64,000 nt of DNA, taken from the NCBI GenBank assembly GCA_965153355.1, contig OZ231126.1, forward strand, positions 32,612,001 through 32,676,000. The letters run 5' to 3'. The notes below the pieces were generated by a model. The model saw only the letters and a program-made list of their open reading frames with translations. It had not been told where the DNA came from and did not search any database. Positions 47,136-58,439 of this stretch are shown here, piece after piece. Numbering within the stretch: position 1 is the first letter of the stretch; every line of letters starts with the position of its first letter. The stretch is from Flaccisagitta enflata. Its lineage: Eukaryota; Chaetognatha; Sagittoidea; Aphragmophora. Both the position numbers and the translations under genes were made by a program.

Positions 47136-47698
47136 GTCATCCAAGGATCGCACTTGGTCAGCGGTACCCGATGCCCTGCTTGGGGTGATCAAGTGAAGTA
47201 GTGGAGTGAGAGCAGGGCAGCGGCCCCAAAGGGCCAATGTCCTGTAGGACACAGGGGGGAATTTCCAGACGTCCTAAGGGGGAATATAGCAGGCCTAAGA
47301 GGTAATTGAGGCGGGTTTTTAGGTCTGGGGGAAGATTTATGCCTGAAGATTAGATTTGAGGTCTGGGGCAGATTTGAGGCCTGGAGGGCTGATTTGGGGC
47401 CTGGAATGCTGATTTGAGGTCTGGAGAGCGGATTTGAGGCCTGGAGAGCTGATTTGATGCCTTGAGAGCTGATTTGAGGCCTGGAGAGCTGATTTGAGGC
47501 CCGGAGAGCTGATTTGAGGCCTGGAGGGCTAATTTGAGGGCTTAGATGGCCTAAATCAGGCCTGAGAGTGAGGATTTGAGGCCTCGATGGCCAACCAGGG
47601 GGGGGACGGACGGAAGGACGGACGGATGGACGGACGTCTGGAAATTCCCCCCTGTGTCCTACAGGACATCGGCCCTTTGGGGTCGCTGCCCAAAAAGG
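47136..47698 (+). mobile_element. HINE-C, complete copy
   Basis: Start ACTAGTCATCCAAGGATCGC (hairpin CCAAG/CTTGG), GGTCAGCGGTACCCGATGCC, GGGCAGCGGCCCCAAAGGGC, GTCCTGTAGGACACAGGGGG, 20-21 bp units of the GAGGCCTGGAGAGCTGATTT type (47290-47590), CGGA tract and inverse block ending GCTGCCCAAAAA. Terminal blocks are nearly identical to those of the copy at 5508-6646. Confidence 0.82.
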
Positions 47699-48461
47699 AT
47701 CTCCTGAAGATTGAATCCGACCTGGAAGATGGAGGAAATTTAAGGTAGAATGAAGGGGAAAAAAGAATGAGAAACTAGGGCAAAAGAATCGTGGATGGAG
47801 CCAAAAAGAAATGCCTGTATGAATCTATTTCATAAATCATAAGTAACATTCTTTTCCTGAATCTCTTTATAGCTTTTGAGACGAATTGCTATGAAATGAA
47901 CGACTTAAAGAATCATATTTGAACCAATAACATGAGCCATTTTGACAAGAATAACCCACTCTCCGCAATTGATATCTGCTTGTTAAACGCCTTTGTCAGT
48001 CGTCCACTCTATCTGTGATGTCCGATACCCTGCTGCTATAAAATTTATCCTCTTGCAATTATGAAAGAATGAAAATGAGAGAGATGTACGTGGAAAAACA
48101 GATTCACAGTTGCCAGTTAATGGGAGAGGATGAGGCAAGTGTTAAACGGAAGAAATGGAAATGAATTGGATCATTTTTTTTCTTTATTTACTCAAGCTTC
48201 TGCCTTGGACGACGGAAATATCAGCGGTGAAATCGCAACAAAAGACCTTCGTGTTAAGATGGAAGCACATACGAACATACACATTTACACATTCCCGTAT
48301 CTAACTAAAACACGCAAACTCACCTAAGCACGTACACGTCATCAATTCCATTAATACACGCCAGCAGGCTACACGGACTCGCACAACCACACGCACACGC
48401 ACACGCACGCACGGACTTATTAATGAAGTTCCGACATTCGAAACTATGTTCATAAAAAATG
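47699..48461. other. No recognised feature
   Basis: Unique sequence. Short CACG-rich stretch near 48380-48412. Confidence 0.5.
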
Positions 48462-48489
48462 AACGAAGTTCCGACGTCGGAACTTCGTT
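48462..48489. repeat. Perfect 28-bp palindrome
   Basis: Centre GTTCCGACGTCGGAAC (16 bp), symmetric for 14 bp on each side of the dyad with no spacer. The 16-bp core recurs at 49416-49431. Half-site-like GTTCCGACATTCG is at 48428 and GTCGGAACTGTG at 48521. Confidence 0.9.
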
Positions 48490-48628
48490 AAAAAATGAAC
48501 AACAGCTTCTCATTTGACTGTCGGAACTGTGTGAAGTGAATACTACAAGAAACTCAATTTGATCATCTAAGCAAACTTATAAACACTCGCAGTGCATTTC
48601 ATTGTCTTGTTCTGTTCTCTGTTGATTT

Positions 48629-48631
48629 CGA

Positions 48632-48718
<87 letters not shown>

Positions 48719-48722
48719 ATTT
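48629..48722. repeat. (ATCT)n microsatellite
   Basis: About 22 units with one TTCT interruption. Confidence 0.96.
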
Positions 48723-48840
48723 ATATCTCGCTTTCTCTCTCACCTCTAAAGAATTGAAATATGACTGATTACAGTCTAAATCACGCTCAGTGAGCAACAA
48801 ATCAATATCAACATCTTTCAATCTCTAAATCCCAAAAGCT

Positions 48841-49003
48841 TACACTTTTTTTAAAAGAACATCATTTTTTTTCAAAGGCTTCATGTTCTTATTTTCAAGG
48901 CCAAATGAAGCCTTTAATGTTCTAAGAACGCTCTTGATTCAAAGTACTATATAAACTATAAAAAAACCTAGAGTGTAGTTCAATTATACTAAATATACTT
49001 CAG
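48841..49003 (+). mobile_element. Truncated copy of the 24845-25268 MITE
   Basis: Begins TACACTTTTTTTAAAAGAAC and follows 24843 onward through TTTTTTCAAAGGCTTCATG and TTCAATTATACTAAATATA. It stops midway, so the right terminus is missing. Confidence 0.7.
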
Positions 49004-49044
49004 GAGCGGAATAGCAATAAAACATCGTATTTTGTTTTTGTTAC

Positions 49045-49107
49045 AGATGGACAGACCGACTGACATAGCAAGTTCAAGATCAAGAGTCGCGAGTCCGCGA
49101 CTAAAAA
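49045..49107 (+). mobile_element. HINE-B 3' end
   Basis: GGACAGACCGACTGAC tract remnant, then hairpin GTCGCG-AGTC-CGCGAC and TAAAAA. The 5' part is absent. Confidence 0.65.
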
Positions 49108-49194
49108 CGAGAGGGGAGAGGGACAATGAGATGATCATGACAATGAATGGACATGCAAGGACATGGTTACAGACAGGCAGACAAATAGACGGAG

Positions 49195-49332
<138 letters not shown>

Positions 49333-49413
49333 TTGTCATTTAAACAAAGTATGAAAGTATGAAAGTGATTGAGTTCACATAGTTTAGACAGAGACGTTGA
49401 GGGGGAATGCACG

Positions 49414-49433
49414 TAGTTCCGACGTCGGAACTA
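49414..49433. repeat. Perfect 20-bp palindrome
   Basis: TAGTTCCGACGTCGGAACTA. Shares the 16-bp core with the palindrome at 48462-48489; a loose half-copy GTCGTAACTACGTGG is at 49474. Confidence 0.9.
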
Positions 49434-50022
<589 letters not shown>

Positions 50023-50298
50023 TTTTGCATAATGCATGAGGGTAAGTTCTATGATAATCGGATAATTTAACTATTCAAGGTTAAGTTTTTTCCCGTCTTT
50101 TTATTCATTGAAATAGCTAGGGATAACCCTTCGAGATATGATTATATTACTGAATAAGAAGTTTTTAGTTGCGGACAAGCAACGCTATAGGAGGCTTTGT
50201 CTTTCGGTCCGTCGGTCCGTCGGTCCAATGGTAATGATTGAGGCGAAGAGTGGAAAAAAGAGCATTTTGGATACTTTTCAGGCATGTGTATGTGTGGA

Positions 50299-50890
50299 TC
50301 AGGTGTGTCAATTACGGGTAATGACTGAGTTTGAGACCATAACGCTGACTCAAGGTGGGGCTATTGTTTTTAAAACGACCGCCGTCTTCCTTTTTTCCAA
50401 AATTCCATGGGCAACCGTTTTTAGTCGCGGACACGCGACTCAACACCTTGCCGTGTCAGTTGGTCGGTATGTCGGTAGGTCCGTCCGTCCGTCACATTTT
50501 TTAATTCCGAGCGGTTTTCGCAATATGGCTCCTGCCCAACCGTCTGCGACTGGATTGCCGTGTATCCGGCCTTGTTGATTTTGATTAACCAAAAAAGACC
50601 GTTTTACTTTTTCATTGAATTTGATATGTTTAACCCAGACACTTTTCTGTGAAGTTTTAAAGAGGATAGCAGCACTTAAAAGTAATTGGAACGCCTACTA
50701 TAACAAGGCAAAGGATGAAAAGTTGATAGTATGATTAGAACATTATGCAAATTAGGGGCAAAACAGGGTTTTTGGAAAAAAAAAACGTGAGATGAAAGAA
50801 ATTTGAAAAAAGATAACCAGTAAAGGCATTAAAATGATGTCCTAGCGTCATGTTCTAAGGGATTAATGTTTTGCATATTGACACACCTGA
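50299..50890. mobile_element. Mutator-like MITE, 592 bp
   Basis: Termini TCAGGTGTGTCAAT on both ends inversely; right end continues ATGCAAAA as in 21744-22238. The 9-bp host sequence ATGTGTGGA is duplicated at 50290-50298 and 50891-50899. It carries a HINE-B at 50418-50575. Confidence 0.87.
50418..50575 (-). mobile_element. HINE-B inside the Mutator-like MITE
   Basis: Hairpin GTCGCG-GACA-CGCGAC beside TTTTTA, GTCGG tract, GCGGTTTTCGCAATATGGCT block, and 5' end inversely ACAAGGCCGGATACACGGC. Complete. Confidence 0.87.
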
Positions 50891-50980
50891 ATGTGTGGAG
50901 GATGGCGATTGGGGTGTGGATGGGGGTTGGACGCCCCTGCCCACCCGTCCGCAACACTATTGTGACCCCGCGTCACTTGT

Positions 50981-51781
50981 CAAGTTGCTCGCTACGTGAA
51001 TCCAAACTGTACCGTTGGTCTGTTCGTCTGTCTCTTTTCCGGCTTTTTGCCCCAATGAGTAATGACCTTTTCTATCACTACCCATCCGCACGCGACTGCA
51101 GGGGTAGCTGTTTGTCCAGTCGGGTTTTCATGGATCACCATACTACAGAAATCTTAGTACAGATCATTCGAAGAACCTCTTATTAAAAACACCGTCAATG
51201 GAATGCCCAGCCCTGATCGTCGAACACGCGTGATTAATGTAGACGATGAATGTGGTTGCCATGAATCGAGAGCCTAACGACCATGACGTCGTGAATCTGA
51301 ATCATCAGCTGATCACATGACAGCCGGCAGAAGCAGGACATGATATAATATGCAATCTGGGTTCCGCGCGTCCGCGGTTAGGTGAACGTGTGAGGGACGC
51401 TGATTGTCATCAAGTTCGACATTCATCATGGATTTTGAAAGCCGTTTTTTGAGGTCGATCATTTTGGTCATGCTCTGGAGGACTGTGGGCGGTCTGGCCG
51501 TTGGAAGAATAGTCGTAAACGTAGGGTTTCATTAAAAACAAGGACAAAAACAAAACAAAAACAAAAACAAATTGAAAAGAACGCTTTGGTTGCATGCGAT
51601 GGTTTTTGAAGGGGCAGGGTCAGCAATGCAAAAAAGGAAAACCTAAGAATTCTGTGTTATCAAATGGCAAAAAAACCTGTCGAGCAACACTAAGAGAACC
51701 CTAATGTGATGGATAAGGCTAACCAAGCATTTGCTCAGGATCATTATTGAAAAAAAACAACTACTAAGGCCGAAAAGCAAG
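50981..51781. other. No recognised feature
   Basis: Unique sequence. No supported gene. Confidence 0.45.
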
Positions 51782-51928
51782 GTGTTCGGACTGACCGATA
51801 GATGGATCGACAGACATAGTGGGCGTCTAAAAATGTGATGGCTGGACGCATCGACAAACCGACAGACTGACAGACCACCAGACCGCGACTGACTGACACA
51901 GCGATTTTTCAAGACCGCGACTAATAAG
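51782..51928 (+). mobile_element. Two degenerate HINE 3' ends
   Basis: CCGATAGATGGATCGACAGA then GGGCGTCTAAAAATG, followed by GACAAACCGACAGACTGACA then GACCGCGACTAATAAG. Both show tract plus terminal CTAA(T/A)AA but have lost the hairpin. Confidence 0.4.
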
Positions 51929-52049
51929 TACAAGATCAAAAAGCGTATCCATGATCATTTCAAGGGTCATTCCAACGGTGGATTGGACACAAGGCGTTGG
52001 TTGCAGCGACGAATTTCGTTCTCCGCAGCAGTGGTCTTCTTTTATTTCC

Positions 52050-52240
52050 CTTTTAAGTTGCGGACACGCAAAAGGAAAAAGAAGCTTTGTCCATCCGTCG
52101 GTCCGTCCATTCCATTCAAAATGTGCGTTTCAGATAGCGTTTTAGATACTTTTTGCGTATGCTTGTGTGTGTGTGGGGGGGGGGTGGTTTATGTGTACAT
52201 GCATACCCGTCCGCAACGATATTGTGACCCCGCGTCTCTT
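52050..52240 (-). mobile_element. HINE-A, 190-bp copy
   Basis: AGTTGCGGACACGCAAAAGG (inner hairpin arm changed), GTCC tract, GTTTTAGATACTTTTTGCGT body, poly-G run, and 5' end inversely ACAAGAGACGCGGGGTCAC. Confidence 0.75.
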
Positions 52241-52339
52241 GTTGTGCTAACGCGGTTTGATGGACTTTTTATTCCAAGAACACGCCCACTTCCAAGCTCA
52301 TCCTCATGGAAGTAAAAAAAAAACTGCTTTTGGTTAAAA

Positions 52340-52560
52340 ACAAGCCCAACAGGCCAACAGTCGCGTGCTTCGTTACTGACAACAACACAACTTTATACAC
52401 TACACCTTCATACTACAACTTCATACTACAACTTCATACTGCAACTTCATACTACAACTTCATACTACAACTTTATACAACAACTACATACTACAACTTC
52501 ATACTACACCAGACGCTCATATTTTGTAAACCTTCCGAGAGGCAAAAAATTTTCCCTATA
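52340..52560 (+). mobile_element. HINE 5' end followed by 13-bp array
   Basis: ACAAGCCCAACAGGCCAACA (GCC/GGC hairpin), then GTCGCGTGC and a 13-bp array CTTCATACTACAA (52400-52506). A similar 5' block (ACACAGGCTAACAGTTGCG) lies at 58763 near another such array. The 3' hairpin is not found. Confidence 0.55.
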
Positions 52561-52648
52561 AATTTCCGACACTGATGTCACAGGCCTGGTGATTCTAGAT
52601 CAGCAAGCAGCGCCACTTCTCAAAAGTGGACAATGATATGGGCAGGTC

Positions 52649-52740
52649 GGAGAAGAAGAAGAAGAAGAAGAAGAAGAAGAAGAAGAAGAAGAAGAAGAAG
52701 AAGAAGAAGAAGAAGAAGAAGAAGAAGAAGAAGAAGATGA
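52649..52740. repeat. (AAG)n microsatellite
   Basis: About 30 pure units; poly-Phe and poly-Ser frames are artefacts. Confidence 0.97.
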
Positions 52741-53505
52741 AAAATGAGGAGAAGGAGGAAGAGGAGGAAAGGGGGAAGGAATAGATAATAGGAATAAAAA
52801 GGCGTTTGATGTCAGCAATGATATAATTTGCATATCGCAGTTTTAAGACGTTTGGTCCATTGTTATTTCGTTGATTCGGATTCCTGTCAATCGAAGTTGA
52901 AGATCTTACAAAAACTGATTTTTTTTGTTTGTCAATGTAAAAAAGAAAACCTAATGCGCATGTAAAAGATATCCATATTGACATGTTGTTCATGTAGCCC
53001 TCCGCAAGTAAGATTTATATTGATGATTAATACAGTGAAAAAACGCGTATCCCCCAGAAACATTTTCCCTCGATAATCGCGTTTTCTACCACTGGCGTGA
53101 GCAGCTCAGCGTCCGGAGGCATGTAAGCGTGCGTGGGCGCCTCTGGTACCAACTTGGCTACTAACCTTCCAGCTCTAGCTACTAAATGGGGTACCTTAGC
53201 CACCAGATTAGGCATCTGGAATCTAGCTACTTTTTTAGCTACTTTTAGGATAAAGATTTAGCTACATTTAGCTACTAATGAAGGCAGGTTGCACAACATA
53301 AAAATTTTTGTTCATTGGCTAGTATTTAGGCCTAAGAAGGTTATTCAAAGTCTGAAAGAGCTAAAATCTGATTAAAGAGCTAATTTAAGGCCTAAGAGTA
53401 TAAGTTCAAAGCATAATAAAGCTTATTCAAAGTCTAATATTGGCTTGAAATACCTTGTTTGGGCGGAAAAGAGCGCAATTAAAGTTCTGAAGTGCTGAAC
53501 TGGTA
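52741..53505. other. No gene; short TTAGCTAC repeats
   Basis: TTAGCTAC/TAGCTACT units recur loosely at 53150-53275. A 62-aa minus-strand frame at 53027-53215 contains HAYMPPDAELLTPVVENAII but resembles nothing I can name. Confidence 0.45.
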
Positions 53506-54067
53506 CAGTAGATCTCGTCCAGACTTGAGATACTGGGGCAAGCATTATAGAAGAATAAATGAAACTGAGGGGCTGATAATTTACTTATAAACTAATGAAA
53601 GAATGATTTATTCTCTATGACACTCGGTTGCCATGGAAACACATTTCTAAGTAATATCATTAAAATATCAATATTTTGACATATCTTTTTAAGGAACATT
53701 GCTTAAAATCAAATTTGCTACAACTTTCCTACATTATGATCTGTAAGAATATTGTTTGTTTGGTTGTTGCTAGAGAGCGTATCCATGTGTGACAACCCCT
53801 AGCAACCGTTAAATGAGCAACATTTTAAAAGAATGTACGGTGGGAAAGTTGTAAAAAATTTGATTTTAAGCAATGTTCCCTCAAAAAATTTCTCAAAATG
53901 TTGTTATTTTAGCGTAAATACATGGAAATACATTTCCATGCCAACCAACTATCATAATCAATAAAGCATTGTTTTATCAATTTATATTCCAAATATCAAT
54001 CCCCTAGCTTGATTTGTTTTCCTATAATGCTTGCCCTCATTATCTCAAGTCTAGACAAGATCTACTG
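53506..54067. mobile_element. Tc1-like MITE, 562 bp
   Basis: Termini CAGTAGATCTCGTCCAGACT and inversely CAGTAGATCTTGTCTAGACT, both continuing TGAGATA and GCAAGCATTATAG; TA on each flank. A second inverted pair around AAAATTTGATTTTAAGCAAT lies inside (about 53695 and 53850). Same terminal family as 27621-28121. Confidence 0.83.
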
Positions 54068-54386
54068 TAGCATTTCTGCAAGAGCATATTTCAAACCAAA
54101 AACAAATTATTTTGAGCCTGATATTGAGCCAAATATAAAGCCTGACAGAGCTGATTTAGGAATTAGGTTCTATGATATTTTGATTCAAGATGTTTCTATT
54201 ACAAAGATACCATGGACAGGTAAACGCAGGAAAATTCGCCCTCGTATTTAAGAGATATCGGCTCTATACTGCTGCTATCTAAAATACAGAGTGGTATAGT
54301 TTAACCCTTCAATGGATGCCTAGCGACCTACAAGTTTTGGTTGTTAAAGGATTTCTACGATTATCATTTGACAGAGTAGAGACAAA

Positions 54387-54536
54387 ACAAAGCCAGATAC
54401 ACGGTACCAGAGTTGCATGGCTGGGCAGGGGCAGTAAAGCAAAAACTGCTCGCAATGCAGGATTGTGATGGATGGACCAACCAACCTGCTGACCTACTGA
54501 CCCACACAGCAAGGTGTAATCACATATCCAAAACTA
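54387..54536 (+). mobile_element. HINE-B, first of a tandem pair
   Basis: ACAAAGCCAGATACACGG start, GGCTGGGCAGGGGCAGTAAA, AAGCAAAAACTGCTCGCAAT, CCAACCTGCTGACCTA tract, decayed end CACATATCCAAAACTA. The next element starts immediately. Confidence 0.75.
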
Positions 54537-54706
54537 ACAAGGCCGGATACACGGCCAATACCAGTCGCGGACGGGTGGGCAGGGGCGGAAATGCATGTTT
54601 TACCCACTTTTCGACTCGTGTTCACGGACGGACCGACCGACCGACCAACCGACCGACGGACGGACGGACAAAGCCTCTTATAGAGTCGCTTGTCCGCGAC
54701 TAAAAA
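54537..54706 (+). mobile_element. HINE hybrid, second of a tandem pair
   Basis: B-type start ACAAGGCCGGATACACGGCC, B-type AGTCGCGGACGGGTGGGCAG, A-type body ACCCACTTTTCGACTCGTG, CCGA/CGGA tract, A-type CCTCTTATAGAG, and hairpin GTCGCT-TGTC-CGCGAC (one mismatch) plus TAAAAA. Begins at the base after the previous element's CTA. Confidence 0.85.
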
Positions 54707-54971
54707 TATGCAGGGATCAAAATTTCTTATCCTATAGCAGTGGATTTCCATTACACTTGGATTCAGTAGCTGGGTGCCAACCATTTGATTAACAGAGGGA
54801 CAGACTAACCAGGGGAGTAATCCATACTTGTAACTCAGATTTAGACAAAGGTCAACAGTATTTTATTACCTTAAAGATTGAAAGAATAATGGTCCAGAAT
54901 GAAAGAATTAATGTTTTTATCCTCAATTTTAACTTATTTTCCCCATCTAGAATATACAATAAGTCTAGCTA

Positions 54972-55409
54972 CAGTACGATGGGAGCAATGAGGACCTCAG
55001 ATGGAGGGTCATTTCCTGCTGCACTATCTCAATGAAGTAGCTTGAAGTGAGGTTTTTCTGAAAGCTGATGGGCAAGAGCTTTGAGTGAATATAGTTTCAT
55101 ACCTCTAGCTGTAAATCTTGACCAAAAAGAAAAAAGGTGCAACACCTCCTTGGGATCGAACCTGTAACCCTAAAGGGAAACAATTACTTCATTCAAGTTC
55201 AGTACTCTACCAACAGAGCTATCACACCACATGCAAAGAAGAGCATTCAATTCTCAGATTTGTTTTAAATCACTTGATTTGGAATTTTATGTTCACTCAA
55301 TGCCTAAGACCATCAGCTTTCAGAAAAATTAAAGCTTTAAGTTCTTCCTTCAAACAATAAGAATATAGAAGGCCCTCTTTGTGCTGCCCTTATTGCTCCC
55401 ACCGTACTG
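54972..55409. mobile_element. TA-flanked MITE with tRNA-like core, 438 bp
   Basis: Termini CAGTACGATGGGAGCAATGA and inversely CAGTACGGTGGGAGCAATAA, TA on both flanks. Inner inverted blocks include TCTGAAAGCTGATGG and its inverse near 55310-55325, so much of it folds back around the tRNA-like segment. Confidence 0.8.
55136..55228 (-). tRNA. tRNA-like sequence, probably pseudo
   Basis: Minus strand starts GGTGTGATAGCTCTGTTGG. A box TAGCTCTGTTGGTAGAG is near-canonical and the B box GGTTCGATCCC is intact. The 5' GGTGTGA pairs with 3' TTGCACC over seven positions (two GU). The variable region has CCC/GGG. Anticodon and T stems do not pair well, so the isotype is not assigned. Length 93 nt is class II-like. 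Sits at the centre of a MITE. Confidence 0.4.
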
Positions 55410-55574
55410 TACTAATTTGGAATGTACGAACAATTTTTTAGCTACCATCTGGAAGGCTGGAGCACTCCATCTGGAATTTTGAGCCAAGGCCAGGTTGGCT
55501 TCAGAGGTGGGCGCACTTGCAGTTTCTCTTGACCAATCGAGGTCCAACCAAGTAATCCGGGTTGTTGAAGAAAG

Positions 55575-56163
55575 AACTCGGCTCTGCGGGAACAAAGCTT
55601 GAAAATTTACATACAAGTATTTAAAGTTATGTAGATCATTATCATGATAGGTGCAGATCAAAAAAAAATTGAGCACCTATCTTAAAAATTACTAAAAATT
55701 TTCAAAATCATGCCATCGCCAAGCTGCTAGAGTGAGGGCAATGAAATTTTATGAGCTAAAAATTATATAATTTGTACATATGCACACCAAATTTCAGCTC
55801 TCTAGCTTTATTAGAAGCAGAGATATAGCCAATTTACTTTTGTATATAAAAACTGCATTTTTTTGGAAAACGGGTATTTTTGAAAAAAATACACCCAAAA
55901 GTGAATCGGCTATATCTCTGCTTCTGATAAAGCTAGAGAGCTGAAATTTGGTATGGACATGTATAAAACACATATTTTTTTGCTCCTGAAATTTTATTGC
56001 CCTGAGGCAGACGGTTTGGCGGTGGCATGGTTTTGAAAATTTTAGATGAATTTTTAGGATAGGTGCTCAAATTTTTTTGAACTGCACCTATCATTATCAT
56101 GATCTACACAACTTTAAATACTTGTATGCATATTTTCAAGCTTTGTTCCGGAAAAGCCGAGTT
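55575..56163. mobile_element. Fold-back element, 589 bp
   Basis: Arms start AACTCGGCT and continue GGAACAAAGCTTGAAAAT on both sides inversely, meeting near 55868. Each arm carries a smaller palindromic motif, GATAGGTGCAG..TTGAGCACCTATC, around an A run. No target duplication is recognised, so the true ends could lie slightly outside. Confidence 0.75.
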
Positions 56164-56919
56164 TGCTCAATTTCATGCATCAACAGACTGGACTGAAGTG
56201 GTTGTCTGTAATATGACGGATGTGACTGGAGATTGGGAAGGCTGGTTGTATGTTTGGGTTTGTGAAAATTAGCGTGAGTGTGCTTTAATTAAAGATTTGC
56301 CCTTTTGGGGAAAAAAACAGTGCACCGGACTGACTGTTTGAGCATGGTATCTATTTGGATAAAACCCCTTGCACGGAAGTTAGTATAAAGTTTTGTTTTC
56401 TTGTTGTCTGGACCTTCCTTGCAATGTCCAATGAAAATGATATAAACTAATGAGAAGAACCTTTAAAAATGATTTTCTCAAGTTAGGGCAACTATGAAAA
56501 ATCTTCTCTGTGGGAGAAATGTTTTGAGATCCGGCCGTTTATCCAATGATGATCGCATGTAACTATAAAAGTGCTGAAATACCCTGAAGGGGAAGGGGGC
56601 TTCACCTCACCGCTGATCCCCACCTTTAAGTCATGTTGGCAGCGTTTGGGGTAAATTTTCGCCTCGGCAGAGAAGAAGCATCATGATACCTGCTGTTGTC
56701 ATTAGTCTTTCAGCGACCCATAGTGGTAATAAGTTGCAAAATGACACACTGAATTAAATTTCCAAAAAATTATTCCGTTCTATCGAAAAATCACCTTTTC
56801 TCTTTTCCTTAATTTTTTTCTTCGCTCTTTCCCCCTTTCCTCTTCCAAGTTCTTCCGACAAATGTTTTCACCTTCTAAGAAGCGGCGCTTCCTGCTTCTC
56901 CAAATTATGAAGGCCTGAG
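56164..56919. other. No recognised feature
   Basis: Unique sequence with no supported gene. Confidence 0.5.
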
Positions 56920-57352
56920 TCTACAACTTCATACTACAACTACATGCTACAACTGCATACAACAACTATACAACACATACTTCCACTACATACATCCACT
57001 ACATACTTCAACTACATACTTCAACTACATACTACAACTACATACTACAACTACATACTACAACTACATACTACAACTACATACTACAACAACATACTAC
57101 AACAACATACTACACCTACATAGTACAACTACATAGTACAACTACATACTACAACTATATACTACAACTACATACTACAACTACATACTACAACTACATA
57201 CTACAACTACATACTACAACTACATACTACAACTACATACTACAACTACATACTACAACTACATACTACAACTACATACTACAACTTCATACTACAACTA
57301 TGAACTACAACTATATACTACGACTACAACTACATACATACTCCTTCATACT
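56920..57352. repeat. 13-bp satellite (ACTACATACTACA)n
   Basis: About 30 units, most uniform at 57150-57290. Continues in altered form after the MITE at 58101-58410. Confidence 0.93.
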
Positions 57353-57353
57353 A

Positions 57354-58098
57354 CCGTATGATTTTTCACGTTTGAAATATTCTGTGACGACATTACACAA
57401 AGAGTAATAGAGATAATTCAATTCTGTAAAAAGTTTGTAAAAGTTAATGATGATGGACTTTTTTAGAAAAATCCATACCTTTCTACAAATGAGGAAATAT
57501 TAATCAAAATCAGTAAAAAACACTATGATTTTAAATTCCTGGCTGAACAGTTTTTTGTTAAGTTGCTCATATTTCTAAAGGGATTGAGCTAAAGGTACCA
57601 GATTGGTCTCAAATTCAACCTAATTTACCATGGTTTTAGGAAATACAAAGAGGGAAATTTTTCTTTAATGATACATCACAAGGAACTTGAAAACTATTGG
57701 TTTCTCCACAAAAATTTTGATGAAAAGTTGGTTCACAGTCCAAAAATCAATCTGAAATATCAAAAAAGCATTTCAACTCAAGCTTTCCCGAGAACTACTT
57801 CAAAATACCTTTCATTTGAGACCAATCTGGTATCTGTAGCTCAATTTGTTTAGAAATGAGAGCAATTTAAAGGAAAACAGTTCAAATGACAATTTTTTGC
57901 AAAGAAACAATCTAAATATGATAGCACCTAGTTCTGTACTCTTTCCAAGGATCAAATTTTTGTAAAAAATTCCTGGGAGTTACAATCCACAAAATGCATC
58001 AACATTATCTTTCAGGAACTTTTTTCAGAATTCAATTATCTCTATTAATTTTTTGGTTACGTCGTCATAGAATATTTCAAACGAGAAAAATCATACTG
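57354..58098. mobile_element. TA-flanked MITE in the 13-bp satellite, 745 bp
   Basis: Termini CCGTATGATTTTTCACGTTT and inversely CAGTATGATTTTTCTCGTTT, followed by GAAATATTCTRTGACGAC; TA on each flank, satellite units on both sides. Inner inverted blocks (CCAGATTGGTCTCAAA and its inverse) make much of it fold back. Confidence 0.83.
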
Positions 58099-58100
58099 TA

Positions 58101-58410
58101 CATACAAACTACATTCATACTAAATGCACACTTCTACGTACAACATGCTACAACTTCATACCACATAACTTCATACTGCATTACTTCATACTACAACTTC
58201 ATACTACATACATACTACTACATACATACTACTACATACATACATACTACATACATACATACATACATACATACATACATACATACATACATACTACTAC
58301 ATACATACTACTACTTCATACTACATACTTCATACTACATACTTCATACTACATACTGCATACTACATACTAAATGCTACAACTTAATACTACATACATA
58401 CTTCTTCATA
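58101..58410. repeat. ACTTCATACTAC / ACATACAT arrays
   Basis: Short units of CTTCATACTACA and a pure ACAT tract (58252-58292). The His/Ile/Tyr frame over it is an artefact. Confidence 0.9.
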
Positions 58411-58439
58411 CTACAAACTAGATACCAGGTACCCAAAAA

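Larger units (their letters stand above)
50162..50980 (-). mobile_element. HINE-A split by a Mutator-like MITE
   Basis: Hairpin GTTGCG-GACA-AGCAAC (one mismatch), GTCC/GTCG tract, AGAGTGGAAAAAAGAGCATT body up to 50298. It resumes at 50891 with GGGGTTGGACGCCCCTGCCC and ends inversely ACAAGTGACGCGGGGTCAC. Without the insert it is about 225 bp. Confidence 0.85.
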
